The notes beneath the pieces are model-generated. The model was not told where the DNA came from. It was given only the letters and a program-made list of their open reading frames with translations, and did no database searches. The translations under genes were made by a program, and so were the position numbers. Below, one piece after another: positions 1-6,418 of a stretch of DNA of 8,666 nt (its first letter is position 1; each line of letters begins with the position of its first letter). Where the stretch lies: positions 1 to 8,666 of the forward strand of contig JBBRWV010000140.1 of assembly GCA_038248985.1 (NCBI GenBank), written 5' to 3'. The DNA comes from JBBRWV01 sp038248985. Its GTDB lineage: Bacteria > Planctomycetota > Phycisphaerae > WQYP01.

Positions 1-1
1 G

Positions 2-67
2 GCCACGATGCGACTGCGCTTCGACGACCTGCTACCCAAGTGGAACTATGTGGCCGTGCCCCAGTAA
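2..67 (+). CDS. C-terminal fragment of an unrecognised protein, possibly a transposase
   Basis: The first 66 bases read as 21 codons and a TAA stop, with the peptide ending LRFDDLLPKWNYVAVPQ. The start lies outside the window. Third codon positions are mostly C or G in equal number (9 C, 9 G, 2 A, 1 T), unlike the dut, ftsK and 3952 genes on the same strand, which strongly prefer G. This suggests DNA that has not shared the local strand bias. The stop is 4 bases before the left inverted repeat, so a transposase C-terminus is the most economical reading, but no family motif is visible in so short a piece. It could equally be the end of an unrelated host gene. Confidence 0.5.
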   Translation, partial: ATMRLRFDDLLPKWNYVAVPQ

Positions 68-71
68 ATCA

Positions 72-99
72 TTGACAGTTGTTGATGCGCCGGTCCTTA
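72..99 (+). repeat. Left copy of a 28-bp inverted repeat
   Basis: The sequence is TTGACA, four bases, TTGATGCGCCGG, T, CCTTA. The reverse complement of 8552-8579 matches at 25 of 28 positions; the mismatches are repeat positions 7, 10 and 23. Similarity stops on both sides, which fits a defined terminal repeat rather than a longer duplication. Confidence 0.85.
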
Positions 100-115
100 C
101 AGGTTAGCAGGATGA

Positions 116-145
116 GGGGGTGCGGGCAAATGAGGGGGGAGGGGG
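116..145 (+). other. G-quadruplex motif
   Basis: Four G-runs (116-120, 124-126, 134-139, 141-145) are separated by loops of 3, 7 and 1 bases, which meets the usual G3+ N1-7 folding rule. It lies 16 bases inward from the left inverted repeat, about 450 bases upstream of dut. Given the G content of this strand it may be incidental. Confidence 0.55.
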
Positions 146-274
146 AGGAGAGGTAAATGGGCGGGAAAAGGAGGGTGTCTTGGCTGAGGGCAAGGCGATA
201 GGTTCTTATATTTTTATGGTTCATCTACCAATTCCGGGAGGTGACGTGAGGGAGTGGTGAGGATGAATGGCCAC

Positions 275-294
275 GGACAGACAGGGACAGACAG
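275..294 (+). repeat. Perfect 10-bp tandem duplication
   Basis: GGACAGACAG occurs twice back to back, and each copy contains the smaller doublet ACAGACAG. It lies shortly before the 21-bp repeats at 360-443, which also contain ACAGACAG, so it may be an eroded part of the same array. Confidence 0.7.
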
Positions 295-359
295 GGGGGC
301 CTGCGCCTACGACGACGATGACGGTGCGGGCGGGACGCCCACACGACTGCGGGCAGGAT

Positions 360-443
360 GCCCACATCACAGACAGTGGTGCTCGCATCACAGACAGAGG
401 TGCCCGCATCACGGCGGTGGGTGCCCGCGACACGATGGGAGGT
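360..443 (+). repeat. Four degenerate 21-bp tandem repeats (GQDAHxT-like family)
   Basis: Units start at 360, 381, 402 and 423. Their consensus is close to GCCCGCATCACAGACAGAGG plus T, and the fourth unit is the most diverged. A less regular 23-base unit precedes them at 337-359. Because the unit is a multiple of three, every frame reads a 7-residue repeat; one frame gives GQDAHIT-DSGARIT-DRGARIT. This resembles the GQDAHAT-type dispersed repeats I associate with Verrucomicrobiota and Planctomycetota genomes, which are often mis-annotated as small proteins. The repeat structure is seen directly; the family assignment is from memory. Confidence 0.7.
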
Positions 444-587
444 GGCCGCGACAGGGGGGGGCGACGAGGCGGGGCGGGATGGCTGCGGGGGAAGTGGAAC
501 GGGAGGGATTGCGTGGGGGAGGGGATTGGTGACAATTGAGGGATAGGCGAGCATCTCGGTGAGGTGTTGGCGAGGTTTTTTGGGCTT

Positions 588-591
588 GAGG
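588..591 (+). promoter_or_regulatory. Ribosome binding site of dut
   Basis: GAGG lies 7 bases before ATG 599 but only 4 before the in-frame GTG at 596, so it selects the ATG as the start. Confidence 0.6.
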
Positions 592-598
592 ATTTGTG

Positions 599-1066
599 AT
601 GAGCGAACCGATAAGGGTTGATGTTGTGAAGTTGCCTCACGGGCTGGACCTGCCGTTGCCGGCGTATCAGACGTTGCATGCGGCGGGGATGGATTTGGTG
701 GCGGCGGTGCCGGCGGAGGCTCCGTTGACGCTGGATTCGATGGGTCGTGCGGCGGTACCCTGCGGGTTTGCGATGGCGCTGCCGGTGGGATATGAGGCGC
801 AGATACGTCCACGGTCCGGGTTGGCGCTCAAGCAGGGCTTGGGCATGCCGAACTCGCCGGGGACGATTGATGCGGATTATCGCGGCGAGATCAAGGTGAT
901 CATGATCAATTTGGGAAACGAGCCGGTGGTGATAACGCGGGGGATGCGGATTGCGCAGATGGTGATAGCGAAGGTGGAAAGTGCGCGGTGGGTGGAAGTG
1001 GGGCGGGTGGAGGATTTGTCATCATCGGAGCGTGGGGAAGGCGGATTTGGGAGTACGGGGCATTGA
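599..1066 (+). CDS. dut: dUTP diphosphatase (dUTPase)
   Basis: Hydrolyses dUTP to dUMP and pyrophosphate in the cytoplasm, keeping uracil out of DNA and supplying the precursor for dTMP. The 155-residue product has the normal length and all five motifs of the trimeric dUTPase family: AGMDL (29-33), PRSGLA (71-76), GTIDADYRGEI (88-98, with the expected catalytic Asp91 and the sugar-discriminating Tyr94), GMRIAQMV (115-122), and the glycine-rich C-terminal arm SERGEGGFGSTG (143-154), whose Arg144 and Phe150 close over the nucleotide. ATG 599 is preferred over GTG 596 because of GAGG spacing. The gene appears intact and functional. Leu, Val and Ala codons are largely G-ending, as in ftsK downstream. 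The 170-base gap to ftsK, filled with repeats, argues against tight operon coupling. Confidence 0.96.
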   Translation: MSEPIRVDVVKLPHGLDLPLPAYQTLHAAGMDLVAAVPAEAPLTLDSMGRAAVPCGFAMALPVGYEAQIRPRSGLALKQGLGMPNSPGTIDADYRGEIKVIMINLGNEPVVITRGMRIAQMVIAKVESARWVEVGRVEDLSSSERGEGGFGSTGH

Positions 1067-1080
1067 TTTTTGGTTTTTTT

Positions 1081-1140
1081 AACCACGAAGGCACGACGAG
1101 GACGACGAGTTTTTAGCCAGGAAGGCATGAAGGCACGAAG
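1081..1140 (+). repeat. CACGAAGGCACGA-type dispersed repeat, two blocks
   Basis: The dut-ftsK gap contains CCACGAAGGCACGACGAGG with a further GACGACGAG (to 1109) and, after a short T-rich break, AGGAAGGCATGAAGGCACGAAG (1119-1140, here split as AGGAAGGCATG and AAGGCACGAAG). A third trace, CACGAAGCACGAAAAG, lies at 5713-5728. Repeats of this type are common between genes in several environmental bacterial groups; their role is unknown. Nothing else is recognisable in the gap, apart from a run of seven T (1074-1080) with no stem before it. Confidence 0.6.
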
Positions 1141-1236
1141 TTATGATGGGATGAATATTGGAGGGGATTTTCATAGGAATGGGTGTTGCGGGTAATTTTG
1201 ATGGAATGAGTTGTTCTGAAGGGACTCAGGCATAGC

Positions 1237-3816
1237 ATGGCAGCACGTAAAGAAGCGTTGAATCCGAATCGTAAGATTGTGGCCCGCATCATTTTTTTGG
1301 TGGCGGTGTGGGTGGTGTATGCGATTTTCACGTTGTCGTGTTTGAGTTTCAGTCCGGCGGATCCGCCGAGCCATTTGGGAAGGGATTTTGATTATCGTCC
1401 GACGATTTCGAACATGGCGGGATGGCAGGGGCAGAATTGGTGCGGGTATTTGGGGGCGACGATTGCGTACCACGTGATGTTTACGCTGGGGGTAGGGGTT
1501 TTTGTGGGGATCGTGGCGGGAGGGATCGGGTTGTTTTTGTGGTCGCGGGGGAAGGCGTTGCCGCAGTTGCTGTTGCGGGCGATAGGGACGGTGCTGCTGA
1601 TGACGGGGGTGAGCACGATGGCGTACATGTTGGGCGGGAGCGGACCGTTTGGTGATGGGACGGGGAACAATTTGGGGACGGCGATGGGTTCGACATTGGG
1701 GCGGCATTTTGGGGCGTTGGGGGGATGGATTGTGTTGTTGGCGGTGATGGGGGTGGCGGGGTTGCTGGCGGCGGATGAATTTATGTTGGCGTTGCCGGCG
1801 CGGCTGATTGCGACGTGGCGTCGTTTGCCGACGGAGCAGGTGGCGACGGCGGCGACGGGTGCGGCGGGGGGGATGTGGGGTGGATTTCGGGGATTGCTGG
1901 AGGCGTTTTCACCGCACACGAAGATGGGGAAAGCGGAGCGTGTGGTGCGGAAGCGCAAGGATGGGGAGGAGAAGACCGGCGAGATGGTGCGAATTGAATT
2001 GAAGGATACGAAGGAGGAGAAGCAGGAGAAGATTGGGGTGGTTGCGGCGGTGGTGGAGGCGGCGAAGGAAGGGAAGGCGGCGGAGGCGAATGAGCCGGTG
2101 GTGCGGAAGCATCAGTTGTTGACGCAGCCGACGTTGCCGTTCAAGCCGATTACGCCGCAGGCGACGAAGAGCCAGGATTTTGGGAGCTATCGGTTGCCGG
2201 GGCTGGAGCATCTGGATGAAGCCGAGCCGGTCAACATGGAGGACCAGGAAGCGCGGGTGAAGGAGAAGGCCAAGGCGTTGGAGGCGGCACTGCAGAGTTT
2301 TGGATTGGAGGGGCGGGTGGAGGCGATTGATACGGGGCCGGTGGTGACGTTGTATGAGTTGGGGCTGGCACCGGGGATCAAGAGTTCGCAGGTGGCGGCG
2401 TTGAGCAAGGATATAGCGCGGGCGTTGATGAGCCCGCCGGTGCGGATCATCGACAATATTCCGGGGAAGAGCACGATGGGGATTGAGGTGCCGAACATCA
2501 ATCGCGAGCGGGTGCGGTTGAAAGAGTTGTTCCAGATGGGGCATGAGTCGATACAGAAGATGGCGTTGCCGATGTGTTTGGGGAAGGATGCGTCGGGGAA
2601 CGCGATGATCGAGGATTTGGCGCGGATGCCGCATATGCTGATTGCGGGGACGACGGGTTCGGGGAAATCGGTGTGCATCAATTCGATCATCATGACGTTT
2701 TTGCTGACGCAGCGGCCGGATCATGTGAAGTTGATTCTGGTTGATCCGAAGATGGTGGAAATGCAGGATTACAAGGCGATACCGCATTTGATGGCACCGA
2801 TCATCGATGACATGAGCAAGGCGGAGAGCATATTGGAGTGGGCGACGCAGAAGATGGATGAGCGTTACGAGATATTGTCGGAGGCGGGGGTGCGGCACAT
2901 CAAGGAGTACAACAAGCTGACGCGGGAGCAGATCGTGGAGAAGTTTGATGCGCGGACGGAGGAGGACAAGGCGAAGCTGCTGTTCCACATGCCGTACATT
3001 GTGATCATTATTGACGAGTTGGCGGATTTGATGATGACGAGCAAGGAAGTGGAGGGTCATATTGTGCGGGTGGCGCAGAAGGCGCGGGCGGTGGGGATTC
3101 ATTTGATATTGGCGACGCAGCGTCCGGAGGCGCAGGTGGTGACGGGGTTGATCAAGTCGAACATGCCGGGGCGTTTGTGCTTCCAGGTGCGCTCGCGGTT
3201 GGACAGCCGGATCATGCTGGATCAGAGCGGGGGTGAGTTGCTGCTGGGGCAGGGGGACATGCTGATGTTGAAGCCGACGGGCGGTGGGATGGTGCGGGCG
3301 CAGGGGGCGTTTGTGGATGACAAGGAAATTCGGAACGTGTGCAAGTTTCTGAGGGAAGTGGCGGAGCCGGAGTTCCATCCGGAGCTGCTGCAGTTGGGGA
3401 GTGCGGCGGGGTTGGCGGAGGGCGAGGAGCGTGATCCGCTGTTTGCGCAGGCGGTGGATGTGATGATTGAGACGGGACGGGGGAGCGTGTCGTTGATTCA
3501 GCGGCGGATGAATATTGGATACAGCCGGGCGAGCCGGATTATCGATCAGATGCGGAGGCTAGGGATTGTGGGGGCGTACAAGGGATCGCAGGCGTCGGAG
3601 ATTGCGATTACGCAGGAGGAGTGGGACGCGATGAAGGCTTCGTACAATAACAAGCCGGCGGGCGGGGATGGTTCGGCGGGATCGACGGGGGCATTTGCAG
3701 GGAGCGGGGCGAATGCGGGTTATGCGCAGCAGGTTAATTCGACGTATCGGGAAGGGGATGAGGAGGATGAGGAGAACGGGGTGCCGGATGAGATGCCGGG
3801 GGAGCATCGGTTATAA
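1237..3816 (+). CDS. ftsK: DNA translocase FtsK/SpoIIIE family
   Basis: Septum-anchored, ATP-driven double-stranded DNA pump that clears chromosomes from the closing septum and promotes dimer resolution. The 859 residues show the full domain order. Four membrane segments (about 14-37, 78-102, 111-133, 161-187) are followed by a charged Lys/Glu-rich linker (about 225-335), the alpha domain, and the RecA-like motor with Walker A GTTGSGKS (471-478), Walker B YIVIIIDE (587-594; Asp593, Glu594) and the family motif ATQRPEAQVVTGLIKSNMPG. The C-terminal gamma winged helix (about 733-790) contains LIQRRMNIGYSRASRIIDQM and binds orienting DNA sites in known FtsK proteins. The linker is short, giving SpoIIIE-like size rather than the 1300 residues of E. 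coli FtsK. The start at 1237 has only a weak AGG 6 bases upstream but is followed directly by a basic N-terminus and the first membrane helix. The Gly/Asp/Glu-rich tail (about 805-859) is not a known domain. Confidence 0.96.
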   Translation: MAARKEALNPNRKIVARIIFLVAVWVVYAIFTLSCLSFSPADPPSHLGRDFDYRPTISNMAGWQGQNWCGYLGATIAYHVMFTLGVGVFVGIVAGGIGLFLWSRGKALPQLLLRAIGTVLLMTGVSTMAYMLGGSGPFGDGTGNNLGTAMGSTLGRHFGALGGWIVLLAVMGVAGLLAADEFMLALPARLIATWRRLPTEQVATAATGAAGGMWGGFRGLLEAFSPHTKMGKAERVVRKRKDGEEKTGEMVRIELKDTKEEKQEKIGVVAAVVEAAKEGKAAEANEPVVRKHQLLTQPTLPFKPITPQATKSQDFGSYRLPGLEHLDEAEPVNMEDQEARVKEKAKALEAALQSFGLEGRVEAIDTGPVVTLYELGLAPGIKSSQVAALSKDIARALMSPPVRIIDNIPGKSTMGIEVPNINRERVRLKELFQMGHESIQKMALPMCLGKDASGNAMIEDLARMPHMLIAGTTGSGKSVCINSIIMTFLLTQRPDHVKLILVDPKMVEMQDYKAIPHLMAPIIDDMSKAESILEWATQKMDERYEILSEAGVRHIKEYNKLTREQIVEKFDARTEEDKAKLLFHMPYIVIIIDELADLMMTSKEVEGHIVRVAQKARAVGIHLILATQRPEAQVVTGLIKSNMPGRLCFQVRSRLDSRIMLDQSGGELLLGQGDMLMLKPTGGGMVRAQGAFVDDKEIRNVCKFLREVAEPEFHPELLQLGSAAGLAEGEERDPLFAQAVDVMIETGRGSVSLIQRRMNIGYSRASRIIDQMRRLGIVGAYKGSQASEIAITQEEWDAMKASYNNKPAGGDGSAGSTGAFAGSGANAGYAQQVNSTYREGDEEDEENGVPDEMPGEHRL

Positions 3817-3837
3817 AGAAGCAGGCTGCGGGAAGCA

Positions 3838-3853
3838 GGGCCGATGGGCCGAT
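3838..3853 (+). repeat. 8-bp tandem duplication in the ftsK-3952 gap
   Basis: GGGCCGAT occurs twice in a row. The surrounding 135-base gap holds no gene and no terminator hairpin with a T-run, so the 3952 gene could be read through from ftsK. Confidence 0.5.
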
Positions 3854-3951
3854 CAAGTTTGTGCTGCGATGTGGGCAGGGGCGGATGCCGGTGGAAGTAG
3901 TTTTGGTGTCGCGGTAATTGCGGCGGGAGAAGGGGCGGGTAGACTTGAGGG

Positions 3952-5697
3952 ATGAGCAAGAAGAAAAGGCCGGTGGAGGGGGTGGAGGAGAAGGACGCGG
4001 TGAAGGCGAAGGGGATTTCTGCGCGGACGCTGGGGATGATTTGGTTTGGGGTGTTGATGGCGGGGGTATTGATCGCGGGATGGCAGGCGTGGCGGCAGAC
4101 GGGGATGATCGAGGAATTTCCGCAGGCGTGTGATTCGTTTGGGTATTTGCAGATGGCGCAGGATATTCGGGCGGGGAGCGGGCCGGGGGGGCGGCAGCAG
4201 TTTACGGCGGGGAGTGCGCAGGCGGAGGCGCTGGTGGCGGAATTGCGGAAGGAGAAGATTCCGCTCGTGGAGTGGGACGGGATGGTTGGTCCGCAGGCGT
4301 ATCATGCGAAGGAGTTGGGGGATGGGACGGTGCGGGTGGTGAATCAGTATCCGTCGGGGGTGCCGCGGTTGCTGGCGTTGTTTGTGGAGGGGCGGGCGTT
4401 GGGGCGGATGTATGGGATTACGTTGGCGGTGTTGGTGTTGCTGGGGGTGGGGGTTTTGGGGGCGTGGCTGCGGGCGTGGGGGCGGCGGGAGAATGTGCTA
4501 TTGATTGGTGCGGGCGTGGTGTGGGCGGGGGGGGTGCAGTTGGGGTTGATGATGCTGGGGACGACGGTGAGTTATTCGGTGGATTTTTTGACGTTGCCGC
4601 TGGTGGTGTTGCCGTGGATGTTGTGGAGGGCGAGCGGGCGGCGGGGGTGGTGGGTGTGGGGGTTGGTGGGGGTGGCGGGGGCGGTGGCGGGGTATGGAGT
4701 TTCGATGCGGGTGACGGCGCTGTTGTTTTTGCCGGGGTTGCTGGTGTTGTGTGCGGTGGGAGCGGCGAGGTGGCGGGAGCGTTGGGGCAGGGCGATGGTG
4801 TTCGGAGGGATGGCCTTTTTGGCGGGGATTTTGCCGCTGATGTTGCATCAGAAAAAACTGGTGGGTTCGATGTTGCGGAGCACTTATGGATTGCGTGATT
4901 TGACGGCGGCATCGGCGGAGTATGTGGCGAAGAATTTTGAATACTACTTTGTGATGGATGGAGCGCTGGGGAATTGGGCGCTGTGGATGGGGGCGTTGGG
5001 ATTTGCGGCGGGGGTGATTTATGTGATGTCTCAAGCGGGCGAGGCGGGTGGCGCTGGGAGGAAGTTGCGCGCGTGGGGAATCGGTGCGGCGGTGCTGTTT
5101 GCGGTGCCGACGATTTATTTTTTGACGCATCGGGTGACGACGCCTTACTACGCATTGCCGACGTTGCTGGTGACGGTGGTAACGATGGGGATGGGATTGT
5201 GGGACGCGGCACGGGAGGGGAGTTTGGAGGGGAAGGGGAAGTCGGATGGGATGGTCATGGCGCGGAAGATTGCGGTGGTGGCGATGGTGCTGCCGGGGGT
5301 GATGCACATCATCGCGGCGAGCACGCCATCGAATTTGGCGCAGATGGCGGAGGTGGCGAAGCGTGATTTGGCAATACCGGCGGAGTTGAAAAGCGACGGG
5401 GCGTGGATTTATGCGGATCGTTTTTCGGGGACACTGTGGTTTTATTGCGGGCGTGAAGGGGTTCATGCATTGAGTTTTCTGGAGGGGAGTGCGCGGGCGC
5501 GGGAGGTGATGTATCGATTGGCGTGGGGGCGCGGCGAGAAGCAGTATGTGGTGTGGGATTTGCCGGCGAAGGAGCCGCCGCTGAGGCCGGCGCTGGAGCA
5601 GATTGTGGAGTTGGGCGGGAGCTTTCGGGAGGTGGGGCGGATGGATGGGCAGCGGGTGATGGAGATTGTGTGGGGGCCGAGTGGGCCGAAGCGGTGA
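3952..5697 (+). CDS. Multi-pass membrane protein, GT-C glycosyltransferase-like
   Basis: A 581-residue integral membrane protein of unproven function. After a Lys-rich cytoplasmic start come about eleven hydrophobic segments (about 27-46, 151-174, 181-205, 210-226, 232-250, 254-272, 281-300, 340-360, 373-391, 397-417, 438-457), then a soluble tail (about 465-581). The first long outer loop opens with ACDSFGYLQMAQDIR (59-73). An acidic residue followed by an aromatic residue just after the first helix is typical of GT-C enzymes, which use lipid-linked sugars outside the membrane; Asp61 would be the candidate catalytic residue. HRVTTPYYALPTLLV (393-407) resembles the late RY-x-LP segment of that superfamily. 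The start ATG has GAGG only one base upstream, so its ribosome site is poor; a start at ATG 4036 would remove only the basic tail. Sugar and acceptor cannot be predicted. A non-enzymatic membrane protein is possible. Confidence 0.7.
   Translation: MSKKKRPVEGVEEKDAVKAKGISARTLGMIWFGVLMAGVLIAGWQAWRQTGMIEEFPQACDSFGYLQMAQDIRAGSGPGGRQQFTAGSAQAEALVAELRKEKIPLVEWDGMVGPQAYHAKELGDGTVRVVNQYPSGVPRLLALFVEGRALGRMYGITLAVLVLLGVGVLGAWLRAWGRRENVLLIGAGVVWAGGVQLGLMMLGTTVSYSVDFLTLPLVVLPWMLWRASGRRGWWVWGLVGVAGAVAGYGVSMRVTALLFLPGLLVLCAVGAARWRERWGRAMVFGGMAFLAGILPLMLHQKKLVGSMLRSTYGLRDLTAASAEYVAKNFEYYFVMDGALGNWALWMGALGFAAGVIYVMSQAGEAGGAGRKLRAWGIGAAVLFAVPTIYFLTHRVTTPYYALPTLLVTVVTMGMGLWDAAREGSLEGKGKSDGMVMARKIAVVAMVLPGVMHIIAASTPSNLAQMAEVAKRDLAIPAELKSDGAWIYADRFSGTLWFYCGREGVHALSFLEGSARAREVMYRLAWGRGEKQYVVWDLPAKEPPLRPALEQIVELGGSFREVGRMDGQRVMEIVWGPSGPKR
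4628..4692 (+). other. Dense G-run array inside the 3952 gene
   Basis: Nine runs of three to five G occur within 65 bases, with loops of 3-7 bases, enough for several alternative G-quadruplexes on the coding strand. The region encodes a Gly/Val/Trp-rich loop and membrane helix (from about residue 227 to 247). It combines the strand's G bias with Gly, Val and Trp codons. Confidence 0.6.
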
Positions 5698-5749
5698 GGG
5701 GGGAGGCGGGTTCACGAAGCACGAAAAGAGAATCAGGCAGCGGGGGTGA

Positions 5750-6316
5750 TCAGTCTTCGACGGCGGATGATTTGGGGCGGGAGTTTTTCCAGCCGAGGAT
5801 TCGGCGGAGGGCTTCAGCGAGCATTTGGACCATGACGGCGACGAGGCAGCCGATGAGGACGCCGCAATGTCGTTCGATGGAGGAGGTGGCGACGTGGCCT
5901 TCGCTGGTGGTCATGACGATGACGGTGGCGACACAGGCGGTGCGGAGGCCGAGGTCGAGGCGGAGGAGTTCGGCGATGATGACGGTGGCGGTGATGGCAG
6001 TGAGGAGGGGAATTGGACCGGTGCCGAAAAATTCACCGATGGCAAAGCCCATAACGCCGCCGACGATATTGGCGGCGATGCGGACGGCGGAGGTGGAGAG
6101 GGCTTGTTCGATGCGGGGCTGGACGACGAGGATGGCGGAGGCTACGGCCCAGATGGCACCGTTGGCGTGTGCGAGGTGGTAGCCCCAGAGAAGCAGGGCG
6201 GAGGAGATGACGACCTGGATGGCAAAGAGGAGGGCGGTGCGAAAGGTTTGGCGCGTGGTGGCGCGGCGGGCTTGGACGCTGCGGAGGAAGGCGAGTTTTT
6301 CGGGTGGATCGGGCAT
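5750..6316 (-). CDS. FUSC / aromatic acid exporter family membrane protein
   Basis: A 188-residue inner-membrane protein with six predicted membrane segments (about 26-46, 51-66, 76-97, 101-118, 122-138, 148-170) and a short basic C-terminal tail. The pattern SAVRIAANIVGGVMGFAIGEFF (here residues 76-97, shown as SAVRIAANIVGG and VMGFAIGEFF), followed by a helix pair and IERHCGVLIGCLVAVMV (147-163), matches the R-x-x-x-x-x-G-x-x-x-G helix repeats of FUSC/ArAE proteins (relatives of AaeB). Such proteins are thought to export aromatic carboxylic acids, although small single-unit members like this one are mostly uncharacterised. ATG 6316 is chosen because GGAG stands 6 bases upstream; an earlier in-frame ATG at 6388 would lie in the leuA terminator hairpin. 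The gene converges on the 3952 gene with a 52-base gap and follows leuA on the same strand behind a strong terminator, so it probably has its own promoter. Confidence 0.75.
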   Translation of the reverse strand: MPDPPEKLAFLRSVQARRATTRQTFRTALLFAIQVVISSALLLWGYHLAHANGAIWAVASAILVVQPRIEQALSTSAVRIAANIVGGVMGFAIGEFFGTGPIPLLTAITATVIIAELLRLDLGLRTACVATVIVMTTSEGHVATSSIERHCGVLIGCLVAVMVQMLAEALRRILGWKNSRPKSSAVED

Positions 6317-6322
6317 GAGGGA

Positions 6323-6326
6323 CTCC
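6323..6326 (-). promoter_or_regulatory. Ribosome binding site deciding the FUSC-like gene start
   Basis: GGAG on the - strand, 6 bases before ATG 6316. It favours this start over the in-frame ATG 72 bases further upstream. Confidence 0.65.
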
Positions 6327-6374
6327 GTCACAATGCGGCCAGTCAACTTGTGCCTATTGCTTCGGCAGGGAAGG

Positions 6375-6412
6375 AAAAGGGGCGTCATCGTTGCGGGATG
6401 ACGCCCCTTTTT
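6375..6412 (-). terminator. Intrinsic terminator of leuA (bidirectional shape)
   Basis: A perfect 15-bp stem (6375-6389 with 6397-6411) encloses a 7-base loop. The core GGGGCGTCATC pairs with GATGACGCCCC, flanked by A/T on both sides so that either strand ends in a T-run. It starts 7 bases after the leuA stop, so it serves leuA. It separates leuA from the FUSC-like gene on the same strand. Confidence 0.9.
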
Positions 6413-6418
6413 GTTAGA

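Larger units (their letters stand above)
1..99 (+). mobile_element. Right-hand end of a putative insertion sequence (partial)
   Basis: A reading frame stops at 67 and, after only 4 bases, a 28-bp sequence (72-99) begins whose inverted copy, 25 of 28 identical, lies at 8552-8579. A gene stopping a few bases inside a terminal inverted repeat is the usual layout of an insertion-sequence 3' end. The opposite end of the window has the matching 5'-end layout, with an inverted repeat followed by a start codon. Read from outside in, the element would begin TAAGG-A/G-CCGGCGCATCAA. The IS family is not recognised from these ends. The inverted repeat is seen directly; that it is an IS is inference. Confidence 0.5.
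100..598. other. G-rich gene-free stretch upstream of dut
   Basis: About 500 bases with no convincing gene. Frames that stay open here on either strand encode low-complexity Gly/Arg/Asp or Pro/Ser/His peptides and are by-products of the extreme G bias. The stretch holds a G-quadruplex motif (116-145), a 10-bp tandem duplication (275-294) and four degenerate 21-bp repeats (360-443). A short AT-rich patch near 206-216 is the only promoter-like composition; I could not pair it with a good -35 box. Any dut promoter must lie here or immediately upstream of 599. Confidence 0.6.

Noticed and set aside
72..100. TTGACA at 72-77 as a -35 promoter box
   Set aside because: No acceptable -10 box follows at 16-18 bases, and the hexamer belongs to the 28-bp inverted repeat.
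360..443. CRISPR array
   Set aside because: The 21-bp units are directly tandem with no spacers, and no cas genes are present.
254..546. Overlapping small + strand frames before dut
   Set aside because: They are created by the 21-bp and 10-bp repeats, have no conserved features and do not share the codon pattern of real genes here.
1064..1080. Terminator after dut suggested by T-runs
   Set aside because: The T-runs have no G/C-rich stem before them.
1909..3378. Long - strand frame opposite ftsK
   Set aside because: Arg/His/Leu-rich shadow of ftsK with no recognisable domain.
6317..6388. Longer N-terminus for the FUSC-like protein starting at 6388
   Set aside because: The extra 24 codons begin inside the leuA terminator stem and lack a ribosome site; ATG 6316 has GGAG 6 bases upstream.
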